64,000 nucleotides of DNA. Origin: Culex pipiens pallens (lineage: Eukaryota; Arthropoda; Insecta; Diptera; Culicidae). Both the position numbers and the translations under genes were made by a program. Below the pieces are notes generated by a model. That model searched no databases, was not told where the DNA came from, and saw only the letters and a list, made by a program, of their open reading frames with translations. The DNA is taken from assembly GCF_016801865.2 (NCBI RefSeq), contig NC_068939.1:185170053-185234052 (forward strand), read 5' to 3'. Below, in pieces: positions 11,612-22,863 of this stretch (the first letter of the stretch is position 1; each line of letters opens with the position of its first letter).

Positions 11612-14464
11612 ATGACAAACATCTCAAACCTGCGAATCGGTCACCTGAATGTCAGGGGCCTCGAACACCACATCGATGGTGTGAAACTTCTTCTTGACAC
11701 CCAACAGTACCACTTCTTCGGTGTTACTGAAACCATGCTGAAGACATCTGCCCCGGTTGGCCCGGTGCGAGTTCCCGCCTACAACCTCCTTCGACATTCG
11801 TTGCCATCTAGCCGCGGCCGCGGGTCGAAAACCTGTGGAGGAGTGGGGTTATACGTGCGACAAGGGCTCAAAGCAACATCCGTCATAAAATCCACGCACG
11901 ATAACACCGTTCCGATCGCGACGAGGTTTGAGTACATGGTTGTCCAAGTCAAGATCAACGAGCTTAACATCGGCGTTGCCGTAGTTTACAACCCATCGTA
12001 CTCTAATCCGTCGTTCGCCCAACGGTACGAGAAGGTCCTGTTGGAGATGATGGACTACGGCTTCGACAGAACTTACATAGTCGGGGATTTCAACATCAAC
12101 GTTGCCGCCACCGTCCCTACAATGAACTCGACCTCGTTATCAAGAATACACTCGACCTTCAACCTCACAGTCCTGCCTACCGGCCCCACAAGGATCACGG
12201 ACACTTCATCGACTACGATTGATCTGCTGATAACTGACGGTCCTCAGTACATCACGAAAGCCAAGGCCACTTCTGCTGGAGCCATCTCTGACCACGAGCT
12301 AGTCTACCTGCTCGCCGACGTTAAGGTACGGAAGCAAACTCAACGAACTATTCGGATCCGGAACTTTCGGAACATCAACACGCTGCAGCTGCAAGCGGAT
12401 TTCCAGGCTACAAATTTCCGGCGTTTCTACGAATCGGACAATGTAGACGAAAAAACCATGCTGCTCACTGCCGAGATTAAAACCCTGCTTGACGTACACG
12501 CACCAGAAAGGACCGTACCTGCTCGAGACGAAAGAACGCCCTGGATCACGCAACAAATCAAACAGGCCACGGCGTTGAGAGACCTTGCCCTGAAACTCTA
12601 CAAACGGAACCCGAATCGGAGAAGAGGAGACCAACAATGGATGGAATACAGCCGCCTACGTGACCGTGCAAACTCGCTGATTTATGCAGCCAAAAAACGT
12701 TACGCGGATCATCATTTTGGTCATGACCTTCCCGCTAAAAAGCTTTGGTGCAACCTTAGACGGGAGGGAATCCACAACGCCGCCAAATCCAGCTGCCCTA
12801 CAGGTGATATCGACGCCGACGAACTGAATCGCTTCTTTTCCGATGGCCATCGCGCGCTCAGAACAGCGACTCGAACTGGTAACCAGCAGCAAGAAGAACC
12901 AGCCCACAGGACAGCAGTTGATCATGGCGAGAACGGATTTAATTTTCGCCACACCAACGTCGAGGAGGTGAGTCGGAAACTGTTCGAAATACACACCAAC
13001 GCTACCGGCACAGACGGAATTCCGGTTTCGTTCATCAAGTTACTGTGTCCTTTCGTACTTCCGCAACTTTGTCACCTCTTCAATGCAATCATCGCTGCCA
13101 AACGCTTCCCGTCGCTGTGGAAAACTGCTCTCGTGACACCGATCCCCAAGACCCCTAATCCCAACCTGCCCAAACATTTCCGACCGATCAGTGTCCTACC
13201 AGCTGCTTCCAAAGTGCTGGAGAAAATCTTGCTCGAACAGATCACGGACCATCTCGACAACCCGAACGCTCGTCTGTTAGCCAACCATCAATCTGGATAC
13301 CGAAAGGGATACGGGACGACAACTACCCTGGCGAAAGTGACGCATGACATCTACAGCAATCTCGACAACAATCGCTGTACCGTGATGGTCCTCGTTGACT
13401 TCTCGCTTGCGTTCAACTGTGTCGATCACCGCCTGCTGGGAACCAAGCTCAACGAAGAGTTCGGTTTTTCGAGAGGAGCCTGCCAACTGGTCTCTTCGTT
13501 TCTCGAGCAAAGACAGCAATCCGTTCGCCAAGGCGATATGGTCTCAGCAGCACGCGACGTCACTGACGGAACACCTCAAGGCTCCTGCCTGAGTGCCCTC
13601 CTCTTCAGCATGTACATAAACAGTCTACCAGCAGAGTTAACGTGCCAGTATCAGCTTTACGCTGATGACCTCCAAATTTACGCCTCCGGGCCAGTCGAGG
13701 CGATTGACGAACTGATCGGCAGAATCAACAGAGATCTCGCCACGATCACCAGCTGGGCCCTCGTGAACCGTCTCCACCCGAATCCTCAAAAAACGCAAGC
13801 CATCATCTTCACGAAGACCGGATCGATCGTACCGCGGACAGATATTGTCTTCAGCGGTGAAGTTGTACCGCTGTCCGACAAAGTGGTAAACCTGGGTCTG
13901 CATCTGGACAAAAATATGACCTGGATTCACCAAATCAACACCGTGACGCAGCGAGTTTACAACACCCTGAGGACATTCCGCCGGTTTTCTCCAGTTCTTT
14001 CCACATCAACGCGCCGCAAGCTGGTGCAGGCCGTGGTTGTACCTATTTTCACTTACTGTGATATAGTTTATTACCACGGTCTCACTGCGGCGCTCAAAGA
14101 ACAACTCCAGCGGTGTTTCAAATCGTCGGTGAGGTTTGTCTACAATCTACGACGACGGGATACTACGGCTGCTGTACGGAACACCATACTAGGACACGAT
14201 CTACCAGCCAACTACCAACTACGAACATGCTGCTTTATGAAACGGGGATACGACGGCGGCCTGCCGGAGTATCTCCAACAACACCTCGTACGTGGACAAC
14301 TGCAACGAACCAGATCGCTCATCACCCCCAGGCACACAACGATAAGTGGGAGGAGTGTGCTGGTTTCCGGGGTTAAGTGCTGGAACAACCTCCCTCTGGA
14401 GCTGAAAACTAAACCCACATTGTCGGCATTTAAAAGTGCAATCAGAAGCTCATTTCTAAATTAG
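11612..14464 (+). CDS. Non-LTR retrotransposon ORF2: AP-like endonuclease and reverse transcriptase
   Basis: 950 residues. The N-terminal apurinic-type endonuclease shows LRIGHLNVRGL, the catalytic Glu in GVTETML, IVGDFNIN and the terminal SDHELV. The central RT shows FRPISVLP, SGYRKGYGT, VLVDFSLAFN, GTPQGSCLS and the catalytic YADDLQIYA. The C-terminal region has the CFMKRGYDG and CWNNLPLELK...FKSAIR pattern typical of CR1, Jockey and L2 groups. No RNase H follows. It nicks target DNA and primes reverse transcription there. In motif A the usual second Asp (AFD) is Asn (AFN); the first, catalytic Asp is present. Confidence 0.95.
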   Translation: MTNISNLRIGHLNVRGLEHHIDGVKLLLDTQQYHFFGVTETMLKTSAPVGPVRVPAYNLLRHSLPSSRGRGSKTCGGVGLYVRQGLKATSVIKSTHDNTVPIATRFEYMVVQVKINELNIGVAVVYNPSYSNPSFAQRYEKVLLEMMDYGFDRTYIVGDFNINVAATVPTMNSTSLSRIHSTFNLTVLPTGPTRITDTSSTTIDLLITDGPQYITKAKATSAGAISDHELVYLLADVKVRKQTQRTIRIRNFRNINTLQLQADFQATNFRRFYESDNVDEKTMLLTAEIKTLLDVHAPERTVPARDERTPWITQQIKQATALRDLALKLYKRNPNRRRGDQQWMEYSRLRDRANSLIYAAKKRYADHHFGHDLPAKKLWCNLRREGIHNAAKSSCPTGDIDADELNRFFSDGHRALRTATRTGNQQQEEPAHRTAVDHGENGFNFRHTNVEEVSRKLFEIHTNATGTDGIPVSFIKLLCPFVLPQLCHLFNAIIAAKRFPSLWKTALVTPIPKTPNPNLPKHFRPISVLPAASKVLEKILLEQITDHLDNPNARLLANHQSGYRKGYGTTTTLAKVTHDIYSNLDNNRCTVMVLVDFSLAFNCVDHRLLGTKLNEEFGFSRGACQLVSSFLEQRQQSVRQGDMVSAARDVTDGTPQGSCLSALLFSMYINSLPAELTCQYQLYADDLQIYASGPVEAIDELIGRINRDLATITSWALVNRLHPNPQKTQAIIFTKTGSIVPRTDIVFSGEVVPLSDKVVNLGLHLDKNMTWIHQINTVTQRVYNTLRTFRRFSPVLSTSTRRKLVQAVVVPIFTYCDIVYYHGLTAALKEQLQRCFKSSVRFVYNLRRRDTTAAVRNTILGHDLPANYQLRTCCFMKRGYDGGLPEYLQQHLVRGQLQRTRSLITPRHTTISGRSVLVSGVKCWNNLPLELKTKPTLSAFKSAIRSSFLN

Positions 14465-14639
14465 TTTTAAACTTTTTAATTAACTTTGTTTGGAAAATTT
14501 GTTTTTCTTTATTTTGGCTCTATTGTAAAATCCTACAGTTCCTTCCTTGACTTGACAAAAAGTACACACTACAAGTTATCGTATCCAATAAAGCAACAAA
14601 TTACAATTAAATTACAATTAAAAATAAAAAAAAATGTTC

Positions 14640-15140
14640 TTTAATCCACGTTTAGGTGGTTGGTGCCTTCCTCTCATTTAAATAGTAATTGGCCCCTATC
14701 GTGATACCAGAACCTAAGAAGACCTGATAAAAATAAGTTATGAATTAAAAAAAAATCAAATTGCCTACAGGCTTTTTGTCAAGAATATACAGACTCCGCC
14801 TTTGAAGAAAATGGCAACCCACGGCTTTTTCGTGGCGATCAGACCGGGAAATTTGAAGTTATGCTGAAAATCACCCTTTTTATAGTTTTTTAATCATAAC
14901 TTTTAAACGACTAAATGAAACATTACAATTTTCATTACCGAGCTGTAGGACCTGAAACTGGGTCGAGTGGATCACATCCGGACAAAATTGGTTCAGCCAA
15001 AGCCTAGAAAATCAAGTGACATTTGTTCAGAATTTGATTCTGAGTCGATGAGTATAAATGAAGGTGGGTCTAGGATGGGTGGGTCAAATTAAAAAGGTTA
15101 TTTTCCGAGTGATTTTATAACCTCTCCTCAGTGAGAAAGG
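14640..15140. repeat. Dispersed repeat with inverted tips
   Basis: The left end TGCCTTCCTCTCATTT is matched by the right end CTCAGTGAGAAAGGCA, roughly inverted. The stretch contains the block CCCTTTTTATAGTTTTTTAATCATAACTTTTAAACGAC in two parts. It looks like a mosquito short interspersed or MITE-type repeat directly after the retrotransposon tail. No coding sequence. Confidence 0.4.
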
Positions 15141-15503
15141 CAAAAATAACCTTCTGGGTTATTGCAAATTCGAAAAGTACATTAAATTCCCTTGCTGACA
15201 CGTCCATACATTTTTTTTGCAGTTGAGGAACACAAAATGGCTGAGGTTGTTGTTTTTGTTGTTTTTTTCTGAATTTTGAGCAGTAAATTTACATAAATGT
15301 TTATTTTTAAGCATAATTCCATATCATTACCATTCCAGGCTGCAAATTATTTAAAAAAAAAACACGTTTTGGAATGTTCAAAAATTAACAAGATTAAGCA
15401 TTTGTATTTTTTTTTTATGCATGCATGCAAATTTTTCAACATTTTGAGGCAGATTTCCACAATAATAAAAAAAATGTCAAAAAGATTCCTAAAGGGCCTA
15501 AAT

Positions 15504-15787
15504 TCGCAATTCGCAATTTTCAGTGTAAGAACGAGCCTTGACCGATCTTATGCACCAGGTTCCCGACGAACACGCACTGCCCTTACACCTACATCTCACC
15601 CTTGCTCTGAGTCAGTACGAGCAGCACGCTAGAACACGCTTTGAGTGTTCGTGCCAGGCATGCACACCTTCTTTTCCGGTTACGCATTTTAACTCGGCCG
15701 GGGGTGGTACATTACGTAGGGTTTGATGTAAGTATAAGCGCCTAACCATTTATAGTGTGCCTATCAATTTTCATTAAAGCAAAAACT
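15504..15787 (+). repeat. Dispersed repeat, copy 1 (about 285 bp)
   Basis: It begins near ATTCGCAATTCGCAATTTTCAG and ends near CATTAAAGCAAAAAC. A nearly identical copy lies inverted at 62857-63137. Both copies keep a short open frame (62 codons), but with the identity confined to the repeat this is not evidence of a gene. It could be a solo terminal repeat or SINE-like unit; the class is undetermined. Confidence 0.8.
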
Positions 15788-17697
15788 GTTTTATTTTAGT
15801 TTGAATTCAAAAACTAATTGTTATTTACTGTGTACTGTTTTCTCCTGAAATCTTGCCTAATGTTGAATCGTGTTAATCTGTTGCTATTTCTTCTGTCGCG
15901 GTGTTTTGTTACAATATTTTGGTCCTAAGCATTTTATAAAAGTTTTTCAAAAGTACAACAGTAATATTTGTGTTAATCCTTTAATCATTCCATAAATTGA
16001 GTCAGGGCTCGAACCTCACTTGCTTAAGAAAAAGGTGAAGTTTCAAAACAATGGACAGTGAAAGAAATATACTATGTAAAGAATCAATAGTAAAAGAAAG
16101 ATAGTAATTTATGAAGAAGATAAAGAAATTAACAATAGTTAATAAATAGAGGTAACAAACATGCTTAGATTGTATTGGGGGCAGTTTACAGGGAAGATGA
16201 GAAATTATTGAAATAGATAAATAAAGAAAAGGCACATGATAAACAAAATTGACATTGCTGCCAAATTAAGGGAAAGCAGACAGTTTGTTGCAGCAGCATC
16301 AATTGGTAAAATGGAATGGAAAAGCGTTGAGAAATAAGAGAATCAAATAAGTAAAATCGAAATCAAATGGAGGATAGTAAACAGAAGCCGTTTAAGAAAA
16401 TCAGTGAAACAAAATAAACAGATGATAGATGGTAGCTGGAAATGGAAAGGAGAGAGGAAACCCCGTTTTGCAACGTTCAGGTACATCCACAGCAGTTGAC
16501 TCAACATACTACGAATCAAAACAATACCGTCTACAATCACAAATTACTTCCCTTTCCCACATTGACGCGCCCCTTTCTTCTAGCCGTCTCGACTCTGACC
16601 CTCGATGGTCAAAGGTTTACGATCCGTTTCCACAGGCCACCAGCTAGGTCATCATGAAAACCAAGCCAACGTGGAGGTAAGAAAATAGGACACTTGCAAG
16701 GAACCAGAGCTATACTGTCCTGATCAAGAAAGATCTAACAGGACTACGGGCGTAGTCAGTGACGCTCCTTCCAGGATGTTCCTCGCCTGAGCGTCAACTG
16801 AAGAGATATCATCAGAATCATTCGCACTTGGCCTGCAAGATTCCTAAAGGGCCTAAATGCTAATTATTTAAAGAGATGCAATGAAGAGTCAGGGAAATGT
16901 TCTCATTATTTTCCGTCAAAATACAAGCCAACGAAATCGAATCAGTTCGAATATATTCTCTCATTTGTAAGGGGCTGAAATTATTTTACCTAACACTAGC
17001 CTATTATTCACGTTTGTCGCTTTCTTTCTGTCTATCGTCTATGCATATATTGTTTATAGTTACTGCTATTACCACTAGCAAATCCAATTATATTTACACG
17101 AAACGTTTGATTTTTTTTTCCAAGAAGCAAAGTTGCTTCTTTCCCATCAGCTCGCTGCGGAATAGAATTGTATGATGTATTGCTCCTTTCATTTCCATTT
17201 TTAACGTGTTAATCGTATAATAAAGAAGTAGGGACGAATCGGAACACTTTTGTGTCGTTTGTGGGGGGAGTTAAAGTAAATTCTTTCACCTTCGAATATG
17301 CTCCTGGATTTGCTCAAAAACAGGAAATCATCATCACATTTCGTGCAGAAGGGTATCTCAACCTTCTACACTTTAAAAAGGAACCTGAACACCGCTAACG
17401 GTTTTTTGATGAACGTTTTAGAACCATTAGCAAGCTATGTTTACATTGTTGTACGTTTGATTTGCTACCACGTTCCGTAATTTTATTCTCTTTTTTTGTG
17501 GCTCTTGATTCGGAATGAATCAAGAAGATATTTACAATGTTTTTTTGCACTTTTTTCTAAAACAATTTTGTAAAGTATTTTTTCACAGTCGTCTCGATGC
17601 GTACGACAAGTGTTGCAAACAAGCAGCGCAGGAAATACAGTTTAAAAATTTCAACAAATAGAAGCCATCGCCTTCTAATACTTCCTACCTGTATGTT
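15788..17697. other. Gene-free DNA including a segment bounded by 22-bp direct repeats
   Basis: No gene recognised. Positions 15482-15503 and 16837-16858 carry the same 22 bases (AAGATTCCTAAAGGGCCTA plus AAT). This suggests the 1.33 kb between them arrived by retroposition. The right part (16420-16836) is GC-richer, with short open frames only. From 16860 to 17697 the sequence is AT-rich and featureless. Confidence 0.5.
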
Positions 17698-17730
17698 GTG
17701 AAGATAAAAGTGTGTCCTTCCGTGATCTCC

Positions 17731-20700
17731 TCACTGTTTTACGCGCAGCTTCGTGTTTTCCTCCTCGTCGGACGCCTGCGACGAGCTGTTGCTGTTGGGC
17801 GTGTCCGGCCCGCTGCTCGTCGAGTTGGACTGGCTGCGACGGATGTACTCCGGCTCGGCCTGACCGCGCACGCAGTCATCCGTAATGTGGACCGTTTTCA
17901 CGTCCGATCCAGGCACTTCAAACATGGGCTCCAGGAGAAGCGTTTCCTAAAATAAGTTTCGCTTAGAACTGAACTTGAAGGTTTGGATTCCGTAATCGCT
18001 TACCATGATGGCTCTCAACCCGCGCGCTCCCGTCTGCCGCTCCATCGCAAGCTGGGCGATCTGCTTGAGCGCGTCCTCGGCGAACGTAAGCTCGACCTGG
18101 TCCATGCCGAGCAGTGCCTTGTACTGGGGCACCAACGCGTTGCGCGGTTCCGTCAGGATGCGAACAAGCATTTCCACGTCCAGGCTGTGGAACGGAACGA
18201 GCACCGGGAAGCGACCGACGAATTCCTACGAAGGAGAGATATCGACGTTGAGTTGCACTGATTAACTCCTAGCGACACTTTACTTACAGGAATCATTCCA
18301 AACTCAACGAGATCCTTGGCCTGCACCTTGCGCAGATTGGCGTCCCGCTCGACCTGATCGTTGTCCATCGGCGAAGCGGACGCTTGCGCCGCTCGTCGAC
18401 CTTCCGAAGAACTAGCCGGCATACCGAAGCCCAGATACTGAAAGCAACCACAAAAGGTAAGCACCACGAACCTCTCTATCTTAACTCGACCCACCTTCTC
18501 GTTGAGCCTCCTGGCGATCAGGCGATCCAGCCCGGTGTACGCACCGGACGCCACGAACAAAATGTTAGTGGTGTCCACCTGGACGGTTTCGCCGCGCAGC
18601 TTCCGCGGCGAGTTGCGCTCGGGCACGTTTACGATGGTACCCTCGAGCATCTTGAGCATGCCCTGCTGGACGCCCTCGCCGCCCACGTCCCGAAGCTGGT
18701 GAATTCCGGGCACGGCGCCGATTTTGTCCACCTCGTCCAGGAACACGATGCCGGTTTGAGCACGATCGACGCTGGAACAAAGAAAAAAGGGGATGAGTGT
18801 GTTGCAAATTGTACACATATTACAAACTATACAAACTAACACAAAGTTCAAAATAATGATACTTTGGAAAAAAAAACTGTGAAAACATTATAGTTTTTAA
18901 AAAACGTTTTTAACAAATTTGAAATTAATAAAAAATCCTCAAATTTTAAAATTTCAATACTTGAATAAATTGAAAATTCCAGAAATTTTAAAAAATATGT
19001 ATAAATTATTAACAATTTTAAGAAATTTAAATGATGTACTAATTATTTAATAATTTACAAAATTTATGATATGTATTTAAAAAGTTTAGAATACTCTTCA
19101 GGGATGTTCATCTTAGGAGCAGGGTATTATTTACCTTTATTTACTATCCATTAAAATTCTAGGAATAACACAAAATTGAAATTTAAAATATAAAAAAAAT
19201 AAACTTAAAAAACCTTAATTAGAAAAAAATATTAGAGACTGACTGACATTTTACACACCTAATTTTTTTATAATTTTTAAACATTTCACGAATTTCGTAA
19301 ATGCAACAATTAAAAAAATAATATAAAAAAAAATATTTTTTTTAAATCAGATTTATAAATTTTAGAACATTTAAATTTAAATTCCATACTTTACAAAATA
19401 CATGAATTTTACTAGTTCAACAAATTTACATGTGTTTTTTTTAATTTAACGATTTTACAAACTATGTTACATTATGGTTTAACAAATTTTAAAATTTGGT
19501 AAATTTTAAAAAGTAATAAAAATTTTGTAATTTCACAAACCAAAAAAGATTATCAAAAATGAACCTCCTTTTTTAAATTTCACACTCTTAAAAATTTAGT
19601 ATTGACCCTTTTTTAAATAACAACTTTGAACAGTTTTATAAATTTTAACAGATGTAACCATTTTGGGACCATCCGTAAACCACGTCACACCATGGGGGGG
19701 GGGGGGGGGCGATTGTCCACGCTCCATACAAAAAAGATTTTATTTGTATGGAAATTTTCCGCAATGGGGGGGTGAGATTTACCAAAAAAGTGTCCACGTG
19801 GTTTGTGGATGGTCCCTTTACTAATTACAATTTAGCAAGTTTTGCAGAATCAGCTTATTTAAAAAAAAATACAAATTATACATTTTTCAAATTTTGGCAA
19901 TTTACAAATGTTATAATTTTTTACCAATTTAAATTTTTTACTAGTTTTTCAAAAAATAGAAAAATTTGGCATATTTTTCAGATAAACCAAGTTTTTAAAA
20001 TTAACAAATCTTAAACATCTTAAAAAAAGTTAAGATTAAAAGATTTTTGTATTTAAGTATCTAAAAGAATTGTGATACCTATTTTGAATTGTATTATATC
20101 TATATTTTAAAGCGAATATGGCGTTACGAATGGTGCACGCTCGAAATGTCAAAATCACGCAGTGTACCAACATTAGAAAAAAAACCTGGCTGTCATGCCA
20201 CGGCAAATTTTTTTGTAATTTTGGTACTACTGTGTAATTTTGACATTTCGCGCGTGCACCATTCGCTTAAATATTTGGATAAGAATTTCAAGCTGAAAAA
20301 TTTTAGTATTCCAGAATTTATAAACAACAATAAGACTGTAGAATTTCATAATTTTTGAAATTGAAATTTTGGATTTTTATACTTTCAGAATTTCTGATTT
20401 CTTCTTATTTTAGGATTCTAAGTTTTAGAATTTTAGCATTTCAACTTTCTAGAATAGTCAAATTTTAGAATATTAAAAGTTTAGAATTTTCATGTTGAAG
20501 GATTTCAGAAATTCAGAATACAAGTTTTTTTTTTGAATTTTAGAAGATTACAGATGTATTGAGAATGTTTGAGAACTTAAGCAAATTTTTGATTTTGGAA
20601 ATTTTATAATTGGGTACTAAAGCCCTGTGTAAATTTTTATGTACAACGGTAAAAAAACACGATTAAAAACCATTTCTGATTACTTTTTTTCATTTTAATG

Positions 20701-22748
20701 CCAATTTTTTTTTGACAAGACAACATTTTTTCGATGGATCAACTATGGTCCCCTTGGAACGAGCTGTCAAGTAGGAGCTTTTCTGTCAAGAAGGACCGCG
20801 AGGTTAATTTTTCAAAATTGGTTTAAAAATCAATTTTAAACTCTTTGTGGTCGTACAAAGGGTCATTGTACTCAGAAAAATAAGCTTTATCGCTGTAAAC
20901 AATAATATCAGCAATCTAAGCTTCATTTTAGGACCCAATTAGAATTTCTGAGTTGTTTCGAATTCAGAATTTCATAAATTTTTAAAACAAGAACTAAAAA
21001 ACAGAAGATCTTAGAATTTTATCAAATTTTAGGAAGTTACAACTTATTATTTTTTTATTTTAAGTTTTAGGAATACAAGAACTTGATGATTCGAGTTCAG
21101 CGACCCCAAATTAGTTAAATTTGAGTAGTTGATTAAACGTGAAAATCCTTTTATTGTGATTTTTCAATTCAGCCGCCATGTTGGACGCCATCTTGTAAAT
21201 CTCGGTTCCCTTTGAGAATCGGGAAAATCAACAGGCAGATTCGGATTCAGGAGGATCGATTTAGTCTAGGTCACTCCAAAACTGGCCTGTTACACGATTT
21301 GCTTCTAGACACGAAAAATGAGCACCTATTTTGAATTCGTGTAGAAAACTAAAAAAAAAACTCTGATTTTTTTATAATATTAGAGAAATTAAGAATTTGT
21401 CAATAATAGAATTTTAGGATTTGAGAATTAAAGAAGTTTAGAATTTAAGATTTCAAGAATTTAAGAATTTCAGATTTTTCTAATATCGAAATGTCATAAT
21501 TTTTGAATTTCAGAATATTAGAATTTTTGAATTCTAAAATTTAAAAATTGAGGAATTTAGCAACTTAAGGGTGCACAGCAACCAAGAAAGTCGTTGTCTT
21601 CTTATTCCTAAATTGTCAAACTTACGGACCCAATCCTGCCAGAACCTGATTGTACAAATAGTCAAACTTTGTTGTAAATGACTACGAAGACAGTAATTTA
21701 GGGGATGAATAAAAAAATATTTTGATAGCTCCCGTAGTATTGAAGATACTAAAATATCTGTAACAAATATCTGGGTGCAAAAGCAATGGTTGATGTGTAC
21801 CGTTAAGAATTATATCGCACGCGTCGTACCTGTAATTGGCATCCTGGAGCAGCTTCGCGATGACACTCTCGATGTCCTCGCCCACGTAACCGGCCTGGGT
21901 CAGCGTGGTACAATCACAGATTGCGAACGGAACGTCCAAACATTTGGCGATCGTCTGGGCCAGCAGAGTTTTGCCCGAACCAGTCGGTCCCAGCATAAGA
22001 ATGTTGCTCTTTTCCAGCTTGAGCTCGTGGGTTTTCTTGTCCAGCAGTTCGGAGCCGGGGTTGTGCGCTTGGGAAGCGCTCGACGTTAGCGGAGGTCGCG
22101 GGACTTCGGACGGGGCAGAGCTCATCATGGTGTGGCCGATGCCGGAGATGTGCAGCAGGTCACCGCTGCGGGACATGGCATCGATTTGCTGTGATCCGGA
22201 CTGAGCTCCGGTGCTGGACGGTGGCGGGAGATTGTGGTAGATTCGCTTGTAGTGATTGTACACCGCAACCGATAGCACCTTCTTGGCAAGTTCCTGACCG
22301 ACCACGTGTCTGTCCAGGTATTCCATGATCTTCTTGGGTGGTGGCGGTGGCTTCCGTTGACCCTTGGCCTCTGTGTCCTTGATGGTTTTCTTCGAGTCTA
22401 CCTCGCTGAGGACCACGAAGAAATGATGGCATTTTTCACACTTGACGAACCTCGTCGAGCTGACAAAGGTTTCGACGTGTGTGCACGGATCTCCGCACTT
22501 TGGACAGGACAGGACGTTCTTCTTGTTGGGGGGTTCCTTGCCGTTGCCATTCTTGCCACTACCTCCACCACTGGCCGCCGATGATCCTCCACCGCTGCTC
22601 CCCGACGGGGTGTTTGAACCATCCTTTGACGATTTGGCGCTCACCGTCGACAGATGAAATCGGCGCAGCTGCTGGTGATCATGGCTGTAACACTGGCACT
22701 GATGCTGATGCTGGTTGTGCTGGTGTGACGCTAGCAGACATAGCAAAC
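17731..22748 (-). CDS. Mitochondrial ClpX, ATPase subunit of the Clp protease (N-terminal exon missing)
   Basis: AAA+ unfoldase that feeds proteins to ClpP in the mitochondrial matrix. Minus-strand exons: 22748-21830, 18771-18495, 18437-18288, 18225-18004 and 17946-17731 (stop), all with GT-AG borders and consistent phases. Visible parts: C4 zinc-binding domain (CPKCGDPC ... CEKC), low-complexity Ser/Gly linker before it, Walker A GPTGSGKT, pore loop GYVGED, Walker B IVFLDEVDK, sensor region GMIPEFVGRFP and GAR motif TGARGLRAIM. The C-terminus is a Ser/Asn-rich acidic tail. An acceptor (GATTACAG) at 22749-22750 implies an upstream exon, phase 1, carrying the start and targeting peptide, which I could not identify. 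The 3.06-kb intron 18772-21829 is packed with MITEs. Confidence 0.95.
19665..19816. mobile_element. MITE with GGGACCATCC inverted tips, copy 1
   Basis: Terminal inverted repeats GGGACCATCCGTAAACCACGT and ACGTGGTTTGTGGATGGTCCC enclose 152 bp that include a run of 17 G. It lies inside the large ClpX intron. A second family member is at 39380-39497. Confidence 0.85.
20107..20270. mobile_element. Palindromic MITE in the ClpX intron
   Basis: Arms of about 40 bp: GAATGGTGCACGCTCGAAAT at the left pairs with ATTTCGCGCGTGCACCATTC at the right. Outer AAGCGAAT/ATTCGCTT is also inverted. The left arm carries a small 14-bp repeat (ATGGCGTTACGAAT) that the right lacks. Confidence 0.75.
20608..20940 (-). 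mobile_element. MITE family A (AATTGGGTNCTAAA tips), full copy 1
   Basis: 333 bp bounded by AATTGGGTACTAAAG and the inverted CTAAAATGAAG-type end TTTTAGGACCCAATT. It matches 45037-45367 almost throughout in the opposite orientation. It lies in the ClpX intron between octamer-like AT-rich sequence. Confidence 0.9.
20950..21680. other. Intron DNA with decayed octamer-like repeats
   Basis: Part of the ClpX intron. Repeated AATTTTAG/TTTAGAATT words without strict period, especially 21380-21550, resemble a degenerated form of the octamer arrays elsewhere. No other feature is seen. Confidence 0.5.
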
Positions 22749-22863
22749 CTGTAATCAAACCAAATACGCTCGTATTAGTATAACGGTCGATAATTGAAGC
22801 AAGCTCAACCTTGTCAAGGTGTGTACGATGTTCTAAGTACGGGCGCTCGCCTAATTCAATCAA

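Larger units (their letters stand above)
10190..14634 (+). mobile_element. Non-LTR retrotransposon (CR1/Jockey-like), both ORFs open
   Basis: The element has a GC-rich 5' leader from about 10190 and a PHD-type ORF1 (10541-11575). A 36-bp spacer separates ORF1 from the endonuclease-RT ORF2 (11612-14464). A short AT-rich 3' UTR follows and ends in repeated ATTACAATTAA and an A-run. Base composition is clearly more GC-rich than its surroundings, as for an element coding under selection. No RNase H domain follows the RT. The lack of stops suggests recent insertion and possible activity. The 5' end and target duplication were not fixed. The clade is assigned from domain order only. Confidence 0.9.

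Noticed and set aside
15538..15726. 62-codon frame conserved at 62912-63100
   Set aside because: The conservation equals that of the surrounding repeat, so it reflects recent copying, not selection for a peptide.
22160..22657. Plus- and minus-strand frames overlapping ClpX
   Set aside because: Shadows of the ClpX coding exon in other frames.
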